A DNA stretch of 64,000 nt from Primula veris (GCA_963682055.1 OY821743.1:15721566-15785565), one strand, 5' to 3'; positions 45,499-59,000 are shown, numbered from the stretch's first letter. A program made the numbers and translations. Notes: a model not told the origin generated them from the sequence alone.

Positions 45499-48429
45499 TT
45501 AATGACTTTGACCACTTAGAATCAATGAATGTGTAGATTCATGAATCGGATTATTGCGCTTCTCGAAATAGCCAAGATTCGACGTATTGGTAAAGCTGCT
45601 GTTCAAAGCTATTAAATGAGCTATTTCCTTTGTCATTAGCAGCTCATTACCTACTTCGAGCTTCTTAGATTTTGAACGAGTTACCGGACCCATATGAGGA
45701 ATATTGAGCTTAGATTCATATTCGAATGCTACATGATGCACATCATCTCCTCTGGGTTGATTAGGATTTGCCCTCAAATCCATATTTTCATCGTCTTCAA
45801 TGTATGAAGTCAAATCCCGAACATTGAAAGTGTTTGATCCTTGGTAACCTTCAGGTAGTTCAATCTTATATGCGTTATCGTTGACTTTAGACAATACCCG
45901 AAAAGGACCATCGGCCCTTGGCATAAGTTTTGATTTCCGTAGGTTTGGAAACCGCTCCTTCTTCAAATGCACCCAAACTAGATCGCTTGGTTTGAAAACA
46001 ACATGTTTTCGACTTTTATTCGTCACTCGCTCATTGATTTCATTTTGTTTCTCAATCCATTCTTTCACCTTCTTATGTATCTCTTTAACCAACTCGGCTT
46101 TCTTTTCTCCATCCATACTAATCCTCTCCCTGATAGGTAACGGGGATAATTCCAAAGGTGTAATAGGATTAAAACCATAAACAATCTCAAAAGGGCTGAG
46201 TTTCGTAACCCTATGCACACTACGATTATAAGCAAACTCGGCCATTGCTAGAGCCCCATCCCATGATTTCAGATTTTTACCAATAAGACTTCGAAGTAAA
46301 GTAGACAAAGTTCGGTTTACTACCTCGGTCTGTCCATCGGTTTGCGGATGACATGCTGTACTAAATAGAAGTTTAGTACCCAATTTCTTCCACAACGTCT
46401 TCCAAAAGTAACTCAAGAACTTGACATCTCGATCCGACACGATTGTTTTCGGAATACCATGTAGTTTCACAACTTCTCGAAAGAACAAGTCCGCAATATG
46501 TGATGCATCGTCCGTCTTGTGACACGTGATGAAATGAGCCATTTTTGAAAAACGATCAACTACCACAAAGATCGAATCCATACCCCGCTGTGTTTTTGGT
46601 AATCCCAATACGAAATCCATACTCACATCCACCCAAGGTTGATTCGGTATGGGTAATGGCATGTATAACCCTTGATTTGCTTCTTTGCTCTTGGACTTTT
46701 TACAAATTACACATTTCTCAACAACCCGATGTACGTCTTTTATCATAGCAGGCCAATAAAAATGTTCTTTGACCATTTCCAAAGTCTTCTTTTCCCCAAA
46801 GTGTCCTGCCAGACCACCACTATGAGCCTCTCGAACTAACAATTCCCGAACCGAACAATTCGGAATTACAAGCTTTCCCATCCGAAAAAGATATCCCTCG
46901 TGGCGATAGAACCCATTCACGGCCTCTTTCTCACATGCCGAATAGATAGAGGACAATTTTGGATCTTCTGAGTACTGATCTTTGATGAGTTCGAATCCAA
47001 GCAAGTTCGCACTCATGATCGATATAAGAGCATGTCTTCGAGAAAGAGCATCGGCAACAACATTCGAATTTCCTTTCTTGAATTTGATAACATATGGGAA
47101 TACTTCCATAAACTCGACCCACTTCGCATGTCTTCGGTTCAGTTTTGCTTGTCTCTTCAAATATTTTAAAGACTCATGGTCGGTGTGTATTACAAATTCC
47201 TTTGGAAGTAAATAATGCTGCCACACTTCCAAGGCTCGTATCAAGGAATAGAACTCCTTGTCGTAGGTGGAATAATTGAGTCGAGAGCCACCCAACTTCT
47301 CACTAAAATAAGCAATTGGTCGCTTGTCTTGTATGAGGACAGCCCCTATGCCTACCCCGGATGCATCACACTCGATTTCGAAAGTTTTCGAAAAGTCGGG
47401 CAGAGCCAAAATTGGAGCCGAGCATAATTTCTCCTTTACTATCTCAAAACTCTTACGAGCAGCCTTATCAAATTTAAACGCACCATTAACTTTAGTACAC
47501 TCAGTTAGAGGGGCTAACAAAGTGCTAAAGTTTTTCACAAAACGTCTATAAAATGATGCTAATCCATGAAAACTTCGAACCTCCGAAACACTAGTCGGCT
47601 CAGGCCATTCCTTGATTGCTTTTACTTTCTCCTCATCAACTTCAACACCCCTTTCTGAAACCACAAAACCGAGAAAGACGACTCGGTCTTGGCAAAAGTC
47701 AGATTTCTTCAAATTCCCAAAAAGCTTTTCTCGACGTAGAACGTCGAGGACCAGTCGTAGATGCTCCAAATGTTCGGCAAAGGACTTGCTATATATAAGT
47801 ATGTCGTCGAAATAAACAACAACAAACTGCCCAATAAACTTACGTAAGGCATGATTCATCAAACGCATAAAGGTGCTCGGTGCATTTGACAAACCGAATG
47901 GCATAACCAGCCATTCAAACAACCCTTGCTTCGTTTTGAAAGCGGTCTTCCACTCGTCACCTTCTTTCATACGGATTTGATGGTATCCGCTCTTAAGATC
48001 AACTTTTGAAAAACATATTGAACCATGCAATTCGTCGAGCATATCATCAAGGCGTGGTATTGGATAGCGATACTTTACAGTAATTTTGTTGATAGCCCGA
48101 CTATCAACACACATACGCATGCTACCATCCTTCTTCGGTACGAGTAATGCCGAAACCGAACAAGGACTCATCGATTCCTGAACATACCCACGCTCTATCA
48201 ACTCTGACACTTGGCGATGCAGTTCTTTGGCTTCCTCGGGATTACAACGATAGGCTGGTCGGTTAGGTAAAACAGCACCGGGAATGAGATCGATTTGATG
48301 TTCGATTCCACGAATTGGTGGCAAACCAGGTGGTAATTCCTCGGGAAACACATCCTCGATAAAATACGATAATAGAGGCCAAATGAATATCGGGCATGGC
48401 GTTACTTTGTGAAATCCAAGCGGGGGTTT
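45499..48429 (-). CDS. Ty3/Gypsy pol: reverse transcriptase, RNase H, integrase
   Basis: An uninterrupted minus-strand frame; the homologous part covers about 950 residues starting at [12 protein letters not shown] (48351). In those coordinates: reverse transcriptase with KVDLKSG (D118) and YFDDIL (180-185); RNase H with ECDASG (about 327-332); integrase zinc finger H510, H517, C547, C550; integrase catalytic D579, D640, E676 (DD36E spacing). The C-terminal tail has [11 protein letters not shown] and GPVTRSKSK; no clear chromodomain. The frame is open about 26 codons upstream but lacks protease and gag, so the element is 5'-truncated near 48430. All visible catalytic residues are present. Lineage not assigned. 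It cannot retrotranspose alone. Confidence 0.93.
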   Translation of the reverse strand, partial: KPPLGFHKVTPCPIFIWPLLSYFIEDVFPEELPPGLPPIRGIEHQIDLIPGAVLPNRPAYRCNPEEAKELHRQVSELIERGYVQESMSPCSVSALLVPKKDGSMRMCVDSRAINKITVKYRYPIPRLDDMLDELHGSICFSKVDLKSGYHQIRMKEGDEWKTAFKTKQGLFEWLVMPFGLSNAPSTFMRLMNHALRKFIGQFVVVYFDDILIYSKSFAEHLEHLRLVLDVLRREKLFGNLKKSDFCQDRVVFLGFVVSERGVEVDEEKVKAIKEWPEPTSVSEVRSFHGLASFYRRFVKNFSTLLAPLTECTKVNGAFKFDKAARKSFEIVKEKLCSAPILALPDFSKTFEIECDASGVGIGAVLIQDKRPIAYFSEKLGGSRLNYSTYDKEFYSLIRALEVWQHYLLPKEFVIHTDHESLKYLKRQAKLNRRHAKWVEFMEVFPYVIKFKKGNSNVVADALSRRHALISIMSANLLGFELIKDQYSEDPKLSSIYSACEKEAVNGFYRHEGYLFRMGKLVIPNCSVRELLVREAHSGGLAGHFGEKKTLEMVKEHFYWPAMIKDVHRVVEKCVICKKSKSKEANQGLYMPLPIPNQPWVDVSMDFVLGLPKTQRGMDSIFVVVDRFSKMAHFITCHKTDDASHIADLFFREVVKLHGIPKTIVSDRDVKFLSYFWKTLWKKLGTKLLFSTACHPQTDGQTEVVNRTLSTLLRSLIGKNLKSWDGALAMAEFAYNRSVHRVTKLSPFEIVYGFNPITPLELSPLPIRERISMDGEKKAELVKEIHKKVKEWIEKQNEINERVTNKSRKHVVFKPSDLVWVHLKKERFPNLRKSKLMPRADGPFRVLSKVNDNAYKIELPEGYQGSNTFNVRDLTSYIEDDENMDLRANPNQPRGDDVHHVAFEYESKLNIPHMGPVTRSKSKKLEVGNELLMTKEIAHLIALNSSFTNTSNLGYFEKRNNPIHESTHSLILSGQSH

Positions 48430-48439
48430 TCATTGTTTA

Positions 48440-49019
48440 GCGTGACTTATCATTCGTAATATATACCAAAAGATAGTAGTTTCTATCACACTTTTAAAAC
48501 TTGTCACACTTGCTGTTGGACTTGAAAGTAAAGGGACCAAATCTAGGATTGTTTATTGATGTTAACTGTAATTCCTAGGATGAAAAATGAGGTGGTAAGT
48601 AACTATAGTCTATATTTATCTTGATTATAAAAAATAAAATAAAAAAAGAGATCAAACTGGGTATTTTATATAAAAAAAAATTACTATTGTTGAGCTGTTA
48701 ACTTACTCTATTTGATACTTATACGTTTAGTTACACAATGTACGGCTAAGATTTTTTTGGTGATAAGTAATACTTTCAAATAGAAACGACTAGTACACTC
48801 CAAATGGTGATCAGTTCGGATCGGATCCTATACAATTCAGATCTGTTTGATATCCCTATATACAGTCAGTATAATCTGAATCCAGTCTGAGACTCGTACT
48901 TTGAAAAACAAAGTCGTAGTTCCAAAGTTAAACTCGTTGTTCTGAAATCAACCTCGTAAAATATTAAAAAAATTACAGTTTTATTTGAACAAACAGTTTA
49001 GAAATAGAATAATACGTTG
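48440..49019. other. AT-rich DNA, no gene seen
   Basis: No coding or paired-end structure recognised between the truncated Gypsy element and the MITE copy. Confidence 0.5.
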
Positions 49020-49252
49020 ATTTACAAAAATAAATCGAATTTTTTTTTACGATGTATAATTGCGGGTATTAGAAATTAGGCTAAATTTTAAAAGTCATTA
49101 CATGCAATTATACATTTCGAAAAAAAAACGATACGCATATTTCGTTTTTCGTCGTGAAACCGTGCAGATCTGCATTCCTGAAATCTTGATTTGGAGTGTT
49201 TTTTATCGGAGTGTAAAAAGAGTATAAAAAAGGAAGGTCATTTGAACCGCCC
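49020..49252. mobile_element. Truncated second copy of the foldback MITE
   Basis: Shares ACGATGTATAATTGC, TACATGCAATTATACAT, CGAAAAAAAAACGATACGCA and TGAAATCTTGATTTGGAGTG with the element at 44604-44924 but lacks a convincing left terminus. Followed by a (TA)n run at about 49253-49284. Confidence 0.65.
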
Positions 49253-49285
49253 GATATATATATATAATATATATATATATATATC

Positions 49286-49934
49286 GACTGGATAATGCTA
49301 TGCTTGGGTAGATTTTGAGATGACGAGCCTGTATACCGTTTTTGATTGGTGGGTCATGAATAATTTTCATTATGTTGCATTGCAATAAAGATTAAATGCT
49401 GTGTAAGCACCCACCAACCAACAGTGGTTCAGATGACAAAATTGCTTTGTAGTTTTTTTTTATCCTGTACATGCAAATTAAATATTTTTTGTTAGTGATT
49501 CTCCACTACAACTAACAAGACAATTACTTGAAAACCATAAAAAAAACTCTTCATATGAACTGAGTTGGAAATGATTTTAAGATATACATACAGGGCATGA
49601 CCACAATTTAGTTCATGACATGGGATGAAATTGTGAATTATTTGGGTACATGAGAAACTGATTTACGGGGAAACTATAAAGTGCTTTAGTAGTTCGAAAT
49701 ACATTATAGATCGGACAAAAATTAGAATTATGTCACAATCTTTTAAACCATGCTAAAGCAATTTTACGTTATGTATATATAGTTGAAAACATCTATGAAT
49801 TGATGATTTTTGCCTACAGATGTGCTTTTTAAACCCGAATGTCAGGTTCACCCCTAGCCGCCGGCTATTGTGCTCGTTCGATCCATACTCAAATTGGGTA
49901 AAATATTCCATGCATCCGCGCAGAGTCATCAAAA
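49286..49934. other. Intergenic DNA, no gene seen
   Basis: No conserved coding block before the small frame at 49935. Two acceptor-like sites (CCTACAG near 49815, CGCAG near 49923) could belong to an unrecognised gene or relic. Confidence 0.4.
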
Positions 49935-50315
49935 GTGCCTCCTAAGGAGGAGCAGTTACCAAAAGAGAAACCTAATGAGAATGAGACATTGGATGTGATT
50001 TTGAAGGAGGAGACGGATTGGACTGCATTTCAAAAGCTACTTTGGAATAAACTAACAGGGGACTACATCACCCCGGAACCTCATGAGCAAGTCGCGTATT
50101 TCATGCGTTGGATGCTTGTAGGGTTTACTGTGTGCTTTACCATTTTTTTCTTAATTTTATTTGCAATTGCTTCTACAAACTGGTATTTTCATGTCTTTAC
50201 TTTATTATATAGATTAAGCCACTTTTGTCACCTCCATTTGTCACATAAAGGTACTAAATCAAGTTTTTGCAAACCTGATGTACTAATTGCTTTTTTTATG
50301 ACAAACGCATGGTAG
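49935..50315 (+). CDS. Hypothetical small protein or exon with one membrane span
   Basis: An open frame of about 126 codons. The N-terminal half is charged and acidic (EEQLPKEKPNENE), followed by a well-formed sequence WNKLTGDYITPEPHEQVAYF and a strongly hydrophobic segment (about residues 60-95) likely to span a membrane. There is no ATG at the start of the good sequence: the frame runs in from SSKVPPKEE, right after a CGCAG acceptor-like site. It could thus be an internal or last exon, or a relic. I do not recognise the family. The C-terminal 30 residues look like intron read-through. Expression is unproven. Confidence 0.35.
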   Translation: MPPKEEQLPKEKPNENETLDVILKEETDWTAFQKLLWNKLTGDYITPEPHEQVAYFMRWMLVGFTVCFTIFFLILFAIASTNWYFHVFTLLYRLSHFCHLHLSHKGTKSSFCKPDVLIAFFMTNAW

Positions 50316-50940
50316 ACTTAATCTCTTTTATTTTATTGTAAATTTGTGTCTTAAATTTTAAAAGCTTAATGTTTTTTTATTCTATTATAACTAACTTGTT
50401 GATTGCCAAATTTTTTTAGTGTGAAAAATATGATGATATCTGAAAAGGTTAACTGATCACGTATGTGGCCCCATCCAACAACTACTACTGTGGAGATGCT
50501 TGAAAATACAGATGAGAAACATGGGGGAGATTGCACCAAAAAAGAATAAATAATATAAAACTGTGTTGTGTTTGTTGTGTTGAAAAAATATGTTTTAAGT
50601 CATAAACTTATTTACATTGCCATGTTTTTGGCGTATCGCTAATTCGTAACCTTGTAGTGCTCGTAGCACATATATACATTTGTTTTGGCAATGCTATTTA
50701 TTATGTGTGTTGTGTTATGTTGAATCTGGTGGTGTATGACTTTTGAATATTATGTGGCATGTAACATACAACTATACATATAACTCAACTGAATGTATGT
50801 TATTATTACCCATTTATAATGCAACAACAGTGTGAAAACTAGTACTACTACTTAATAAGTATTCCAATTTCAAATCGCTACGATTTCATTGGGGACAAAA
50901 AGCATAGTAAACGAATGATCACAATTTTTGGTATAATTTG
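50316..50940. other. AT-rich DNA, no gene seen
   Basis: Nothing recognisable between the small frame and the Copia derivative; TTATGT/TGTTGTG words only. Confidence 0.45.
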
Positions 50941-50945
50941 TAAAA

Positions 50946-53900
50946 TGTTGTGGGTAGTTATTAACAAACTATCGACATAACAAGAAATGTATGAAAAGAG
51001 AGGAAAATATTCTTATTCAAGTATAAATGTATCCAACTATGAATATTCCAACCCCTTTATATATTGAAGGGGTGGAACAACATACATGTATAAGAGGAAA
51101 GTTAGAAATCCATAAGTCTCAAACTTTAAAAAATGTATTGAAGGGGTGCGACAAACGAGTTTCAGTTTACCACTTTCGGGGCTGAATGAATTCAGAACAG
51201 GTCAACTTCATCGTTACATGGGAATGACTACAGACTGACAGCCAACGGCAGCGTCATTTGTTTGGTGGGTTCGACCAAATCAACGTGTTTCGACATGAAC
51301 ACGACGTCCAACAGGGACGACTATCCTTGCAAGCAATTTACAACTAGTATATACATGATCTCGTGACATTTCATAAATTTCCAAGTGCGTCTGGCATTTA
51401 TTTAGACTTGGGGGAGTCTATGCGCGCACTTATCATTTAGTGCATTTTGGGAATCAAACTAATTTCGAGAAATTTTATAAATAAGAAAACCATAATCCAA
51501 AAGTATGGTCCAAATAGAATAATCATAATCCAAATGAAAAAATATAATCCACATGAGCGACAAATCGGCTCAAAAAATAATAAAAAAAGATACCAAACTC
51601 ATTTGAGCTACAAAACCGGGGATCTCAAGAGTTTCCTTTCAGTTAGCTTTAACCGCATTAGTTTCAACTTTTCTACCCTCATAATAGTTTTGAACTATTT
51701 AAGGAGTAGCCGATAATGACATTGGTCATTTATAGCAGAGAATTGGCTGTTTGAGCATTGTCTCTTTATTTGGGACGACGGGCCTTTATTGTTCCTTTCA
51801 AGGACTGTCTTGGAAGCCACAGATCTTCGGTTTTGACGATTGTCTAAACCTTTCTTGGCTAGGCGAATGTTAGACTCGTGACAGTTCAAGACAAATAACC
51901 CTTGTCTCGGTTCTCGATTCGGGGGAAAATGTCCATGAAGAGCATTAGTATCATGCAAACAATTCGCCATTAACGCAATAGGATTAAAAAAAATACTCAT
52001 CGGTGCAATTTTCTTGTTTAATAATAGATGGGTGATGATCTAAAGGAACATAGTGAATATAAATTCATAGTACTGCTTATGGAATACGTTTTTGAAGCTA
52101 GTATTTTGGTGAAAGTTTGCTATAATTGTCAATTTTAGACAAAAAGTTCACCATAGACGTCATCGCGTCTAACATGCGGCGGCGTAATAAAATCAACGCC
52201 TTATCCTTCAACTATGAAGTAACAAACACTTCGTGTTTTATTCATCAAAAATGGCATCCAAAAAAAAATTGGGCATCATATTTTCACACATCGGGGTGAC
52301 TAACTTTAGTGACGAAATAAGATCGTCGTCTAAACAATCATTTCGCAAGTATGATTTGCAATTTTCCTCATCATAGATGGCATCCAACATGTGTTGGGAG
52401 TTCTGAATTAATTATCATATAAAACGACAGGTTTATGTCTATTATAGTTTTCATAAGAAAAAACTTTGTTTCGAAATGGCAGGTTTGAAAAACACAAGTT
52501 TTGCTTTTGTGAATAGTTTCTCATTGACCGAACGACAGGTCGATACTGAGACACCAATTCGACGAAAAATACACCTATATAAACACACTCGTGGAACTTA
52601 TTATTTACTAAACCTATTTCGGTAGCTCTACTTGAACACAACCAGGAAAGACGGTGAGGGGGTGGGCACGAATGTCACTTAAAAACCGATCTCATTAGTA
52701 GAGCGACTTCCGCCTTTATCTTTCATAGGCATCGTATCCAAATAGGTGAGCCTATTTGGGGAAGATTCATAATTATTCAAACTTAAATGTGAATACATAT
52801 ACTGAATTTCGCAAATTTTCAACTCAAAAGCTACATCTTAATGTTTAAGCTTGAGGAAAATTTCTACTCAAAAGAGATACATTGTAAAATGTTCAAATTC
52901 GAGGCAATTTATAAGCTCACATAACATATAAATGTCTACGAGCAAGATAAAATAGTATTCAACAATATCGTAATATAAAAGCATGTCATACTCATCTAAA
53001 CTAGTCATACATGGAGTAGTAATATTAAACCACATGAGTTATTATTTAATATAACACTAAAGTGTGACTTTTACCATTTTTTATGGGTAATTAATACATC
53101 GCATAGGTTATATCAATTCATAGGCGATAAATTGTGGCATATTAAGAGCCTAAATTTAGTTAATGTCACACAAGCAATTAATACTATCATGCAAGAGGTA
53201 TTTTCTACAAGATTTCTACAAATTTTAGATGTATCAATTAAATCTTAGATCATTTGCATGTAAATAAGTATTTTTGGTCTAAACATTAGGTAAACTCGTA
53301 CATATATATTATTCTGTATATAAGGAGTAACTACAGGGACTATTAGTGTAAATACAGGAAACTATATGCATTTTAAGGGTAATTACAGATCTGGTCCTAT
53401 AGTTTCAGGATCTTTATAGAGAGACCCTAAAGTTTTAATTAGTTACAGATTAGTCCTCCAATGTTCTAAAAGTGACAATTTAGGTCCGACAATTTTTTAT
53501 GTCTAACTATGCAAGTTATAACTCATTTTATAAGTGACATATATGGGTTCCAATAGCAATTTTTCATCAAAAAAATACCATCCATCATATGATATAAATC
53601 TTAAACATGAGATTTCCGGTTCTATTCTTAATTAATCATGCAATTTCTACGTTTTATTACAAGTAGAAATTATGTACCTTAATTCGGTAAATGCGAAAGG
53701 ATGATCGATATGTGATCTAACAACCCAATAAACCCTATTCTTAACTCTTCGAGCAAGAAATAGATCCGTATACTCCCTTCTAATGAAACTATCTAGCGAT
53801 TTCTTGACTTCGTTTTTAAGCAAAGTGCCGATAACGTGTTGTGTGACAAATATTAGCAATCTATCAACATAAGAAGAAATGTATGGAGAGAGGAAAATAT

Positions 53901-54080
53901 TTTTATTCAAGTATAAATATATCCAACTATGAAGACTCAAACCCTTTTATATAGTGGAGGGGTGGAACAAGATACATGCATAAGAGCAAGCTAAAAAGTC
54001 ATAAGTCTCAAACTTAAAGCTTATATATAATGTATGTAACATATACATGAATATGAACAACCACATCATGTATCACAACA
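50946..54080 (-). mobile_element. Internally deleted Copia element, relative of 21962-28892
   Basis: Oriented on the minus strand. The 5' LTR is 53837-54080 (244 bp, TGTTGTGATAC...CACACAACA), followed by the same primer site, CGTTATCGGCACTTTG. The 3' LTR remnant is 50946 to about 51130. Target duplication TAAAA at 50941-50945 and 54081-54085. The interior matches the 22-29 kb element over its gag region (about 51460-52800), then jumps to a pol piece (about 51150-51455), and lacks everything through the polypurine tract. The junction near 51458 corresponds to loss of about 24605-26055 of the larger copy. LTRs differ clearly from those of the larger copy. No coding frame survives. Confidence 0.85.
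53837..54080 (-). repeat. 5' LTR of the deleted Copia element
   Basis: 244 bp with TG...CA ends; TATATAAAAGGG (minus strand) is a likely promoter. Aligns over about 150 bp with 50946-51120, the truncated 3' LTR, sharing TATTCAAGTATAAAT and CCAACTATGAA. Confidence 0.85.
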
Positions 54081-54664
54081 TAAAACAAATAGTAGCTAAA
54101 AAAAAAAAAATAATAACAAATCAATGCGTTTTAAGGGCAGCAAACTGGAGAGAGGTAATCTGGGTGATTCAACATAACATTTTATTGAAATAAACAATAA
54201 GTAAATTAGAGCTATTACCATCAGTTACTAAACAGTTGCAAAATTTAACGACACTTTTTCTATCAGTAAGTAAATTTACATACATACACACTAATAAAAG
54301 CTTGACATAGGGACATTACTGGGGTATAAACATTCTACTCTCCAGTATATCTTCTTCTTTTGTTGTTGTTTTTATTGCTTTTCTATGGAGGATTGATGTA
54401 CTGTATGTATAAAACGTCTCTTCGTGTTTTCAAATGTGTTATTTACATATCCATCTAAAATAATACTCCATTTTACTCCTAAAGGATATTCATATTTGTT
54501 CACCAGAAAAATATGTACTAAACATTTATCTATATTTAGATACAATTGTGATCTTATTTAAGTATAAATTAAGTACCACTTGTGAAATGACAACAATTTC
54601 AAAAAGCTTTTTAAATATAATAGCTAATTTAAATTTGAATAACTCTTGGTCTTTGGAGTCCAAC

Positions 54665-54800
54665 CGCATATTTTTTTTTGATTCCTCCTTTGAAGTTAAA
54701 ACCTGCGAAACTTCGCAAGCGACAGGGTTCGAACCTTGACGATGAACGTGGTATACTCGGGTAACAACGACATGGTTGCTCAACGACATATTTATTTCAA
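54665..54800 (-). mobile_element. Possible tRNA-derived SINE
   Basis: On the minus strand GGTTCGAACCC matches a Pol III box B, and the sequence ends in an A-run (AATCAAAAAAAAAT) about 60 bp downstream. A box A candidate upstream is weak, and I found no target duplication. It is not a folded tRNA. Confidence 0.35.
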
Positions 54801-55144
54801 TGGCCACCAAATGGTTCCTTCTGAACCTACAAATATGAAAGTGGCAACTATTGTTGTTGTTTGCAGAAGTGGGTAAGGATGTGTTCCAGTGGCAATGCTC
54901 TTTTTTCTCTTGTCGTTTGTCCATAGAGGCTGTATTTTCCCATTACAATTTATCTGTTTCCACATTTAAACCGTAAATTTTTTTTCCGAACCGTAAGTCA
55001 ATTTACGGTTTAACTGTAAATTTACCAAATTACCCCTGTGTTGAAATTTGGAAATTTTACAGAGGCCGATCGATCAGACTTCACAACCGATCGATTGGCC
55101 AAGCTCTCTGGAAAATTTTCCAGAGAACTAATTAACTCAAAAAA
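54801..55144. other. Intergenic DNA, no gene seen
   Basis: Short inverted TTTACGGTTTAA/TTAAACCGTAAA words near 54970-55020; otherwise nothing recognised. Confidence 0.4.
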
Positions 55145-55440
55145 AACATTTACGGACCGTAATCGTGACTTATTTATAGATAAAAGGTCAATAAGTTAAT
55201 TTGTTTCGAGTAACATAATAAAATGTCGTTTCGAATACTAATCATTTTAAAAAAATTGTTAATTTGTTTAAAATAAAATTTGTCATACTTATCTCAAAAA
55301 AAAAATCTACGGATCGTAATCGAGACTTACGGTTTTATAAAAGGCCAATAAGTTAATTTGTTTCGAGTAACATGATAAAATGTCGTTTCGAATACTAATC
55401 GTTTAAAAAAATATTTAATTTGTTTAAAATGATAGACGAT
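55145..55440. repeat. Tandem duplication, period about 165 bp
   Basis: CAATAAGTTAATTTGTTTCG and ATAAAATGTCGTTTCGAATA occur at about 55190-55240 and again at about 55350-55400, each preceded by TACGGA.CGTAATCG.GACTTA. Two copies, lightly diverged. Confidence 0.85.
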
Positions 55441-56085
55441 TCAATAACGAACATAACGGTTGAAACGGAACTAAATTTGAAACTATTCATATTTTTTTTA
55501 ATATCGTATATTGTGAAACTATAAATTATTCATTCGGACTCACTCTAAATTTAAGTCCTTACTTGCTATTTTTCAGTTCCAAACTTTCATTTTGTCAGAG
55601 AATTTTTTTAATTTGGTATTTAATTTTTATAAATATGGATGAGTAAATTTCATTTAGTATCATGTATAGAATCGGAAGAAGCTTGATCTAAATTTAAACA
55701 AATGATTATTATGGCTGGGTTTTTGTCAATTATAAATATATCACGGACAAAATACGGAAATTGAAATGAAAATGTACAAGATAAATATGGTTGTTCTTAA
55801 CGGCCCCAACCTTTTTATTGATTAAAATAACTGTACTCCCTCCAACCGAGGGGAGAAACCCTTTGCAAAAAGATATGCGAAATTGTCAATTTTTTTTATA
55901 ATCATGACAATCTTAAAATAAACTAAGCAATAAAAAGAATAACCAGACCTTTCAATATGTAATATAATTAGAGCTTTCCCAGCTTCATCTTTGGATGAAC
56001 ATGACTGACATTCAACAACAATATCTTACCTACATACAAAAGTCTACAAAATTTCACAGGTCAAATTTAACATCAAATTACACTC
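55441..56085. other. Intergenic DNA and 3' UTR of the coiled-coil gene
   Basis: AT-rich; the part next to 56085 should be the 3' UTR of the minus-strand gene. No separate gene seen. Confidence 0.5.
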
Positions 56086-59000
56086 CTAAACTTTTACCTG
56101 TGCACTAAATAGCTCCTTAACTTGGCTCACTGGCTGTTCAAAAAAGCGGAGTGACAATGATTGTTGCTCAATGCTTAATGTTGAGTACCAATTTCTTATA
56201 TTAATAGCGAATTCTCGGTAGCTAGATGGAATATCAGCATGAGACTTGATTAGTTTCTCAGAATTAATAGGAATGATGCCAACCAACGCATTAATTATAA
56301 TGATTTGAGCAGGAAATGCTAATTCCTTTGCGAAGTTCTGGTTTAGCAAAGCAGATATACGACTTCTCAAGCTCTCAACACCCTTGTTGTTATACCCACT
56401 CGCATCAACTCCAAGCCTGTTCAACCAAACATGAGACAAATAAGTGATTAGCTTCACAGAAACGAATTTAAATTACATTAATACACAAGGGAGGCAATTC
56501 TTAAACAGGTTATATAATTCACTTAAAGAACATACTATTGCACCTGATCTTTGATCTAGAAAAATGCAACCTAAAAAAAAGTTGATCCAGGTCTCCTAAG
56601 AAAATCATCGAAGAATACATCTCAAAACAAAAATGAAACCAATTTGAGAAAACTTCATCATGTTTTTGAAACAAAACAAACCTTTAGGTGGAATAAGGAT
56701 TGTCGAATCACCTCTCAGAAAGGGAGGGAGAGAGGAAATGAATTTTTTAATGATAAGCAGGTCCTTTCATGAACTCACAAAGGTCTTCTGGTTATATATC
56801 TGATAAAACTATCAATTAATATTTTTCTTAACTTCAATGTAGAATTCGCAACTCAACCAACTACTGTAACATAATACCTACAAAATGTCAGTAACTATAT
56901 TGAATCTTCACATACAATGTTCAATTAAATTTGAAAAAAAAACTCGCAAAATTTATTAGTTTATCCACATATGACTAGGCGGAACAGTGTGTATAAGGTT
57001 GATAGGATTTATATTACTTCGATATCCACCATCATTTCAAATGACCCGTTTTATATAAATTACATCCACTAACATCACAAATCTTCACAATCTAGCCTGA
57101 TTTGAATGCTTCTATATCTAGTGCAGATACTTGTTCTTTTTGGACCCCACAACCAAGGCTTAGAATAAGAGCAAGCTTATAAGAGAACTTTCTTACAATT
57201 TATGCACTGAATATACTAAATTACTGTCTGAATTAAAGAAGATGCAAAGGGATTAGAAGAGAAAATATGGCAAGTTATTTTGGTAAGATAACAATTTCGA
57301 CTTAACAATATTTTGGCTCAGATTTTAAAATTTAACATGAAGCCATAAAACATTAACATCATTAGCCATCCTTAACTGAATATTTTACCTTCCCAATTTC
57401 CCGAGAAATACAACGATGCTGGTGAAGAAGTTCCCAAGGGGGCACAGGTCTAGTAATTTTAACATCTGCGGAACTATATGTTCGCAAGTCCAGTCCCAGT
57501 GCTGCAAATTAAGGAGAGGACAGAAAGAGGTTAGAACTACAAATTCTAAGAAAACCATAATAGTGATGGCAGTAAAAAATTTACGTATATTCCCTTAACA
57601 TTAAGTAGCACAGTACTATCTAACACAATGAGATTTTTTATTCAGGAACGTGCCGGATAAGAAAGAAACAAAAGGTATTAGTTACGATATTACATGCTGG
57701 CATTTGTTTACATAGGAGTGGACAAGAATTCCATAAAATAACAAGTTCCAAAGCAAACAATGGAGGAGCATTTCAAACGTTCTCAAAATCAGTTCACAGG
57801 AATTAACACCGTCTCGTAAGCCCATGAAACTGAAGACTTGAGATAATTGAATCAATCAGACATTTCAAAGCCATCCAATAAATGTGAAGTATATGTATCC
57901 AGAATAACAGCACAATTCTTTGTAGAGCTTGCAGAATACTTGGTCCAAAAAATTAAGGTTCAACTATTAGGAAAAATATGCCAATTATTTAATACCCCCA
58001 TCTTTTTTAACCAACAAAAAGTGATAATTGGATTATGAATTTCAACTTCATTAACACACTAACTACTCTATATGAAGAATAGGAAAATATTATAAAAAGA
58101 ATCATTAGTTACCATGTTTGTTGCGACCAGTTCCACCAGCGAGATGATATCCCTAAAGTGGCAAATTTTCTGATCATATATATAAGCCGATTCCCCGGTG
58201 GCCGTCTCAAACTTGTTTAAGCAACAATTCTCACTACACGACATGGGATGCGATTCATATGTATCTATAGGACTTGTATTGTCCGCATCGCTCACATATT
58301 TCTGAAGCTTTTCCAACAGCAAAGAAGTAACTACATCCATAGAAACTGCATCTTCAGAAAATGGACATTTATCAAAAACCTTCATGCTAGACGAAAGGCA
58401 ACAGGCATAACCTCTTTTATCACTCTCTCTCTCAAGAAATGCCACCAGAGATCTCACCACAGTCATTGTTAAAATATAGTCTTCAATGGCGAAGTACTTC
58501 GGCCCACACACATAAGCAAAAATATGAAGAATATCCCGCACCAAAGAGTTTTCGATCTTACTTAACCTAAATAAGTTATGTGAAGCCTCACATAGAAAAC
58601 CAATTTGATCAGTCGCTACACAAATTGATGTTAATATGATTGTCCCATGCAATAACTGAAACCTTGAAGCCAGCGTGCTATACAAAAGTACTTGTTTTTC
58701 ATTTAAAAGAATATTTACTCTAAAATCATTTAATGATAATGACTCGGAAAACATATCAGTAGAGGCCAGAAATCTTCTATTTAGCAGAAAATCTTCAATG
58801 AGCTTAATAAGTTCGCCAGAGAAGCATAATTCTACCAGAAGGCTTCGTGTCTTGGCATCTGATATCACTGCATAAAGAAACTTTTAAGTTCGTAAAGGAA
58901 ACCAGATAGTTATAAGATGTTAATTGTTAAATCAAATGGAAAAAACAATTTCACTAGCGTAATAGGTTTTCATAATTTATCACCACAATTTAGAAACCAG

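Noticed and set aside
45499..48351. A host gene domesticated from Gypsy pol
   Set aside because: An intact frame alone fits a young truncated element; the adjacent LTR-like sequence and missing gag/protease favour an ordinary retrotransposon fragment.
54715..54740. A tRNA gene, from GGTTCGAACC
   Set aside because: Only the T-arm-like box B is present; no acceptor, D or anticodon stems can be folded. Listed only as a possible SINE.
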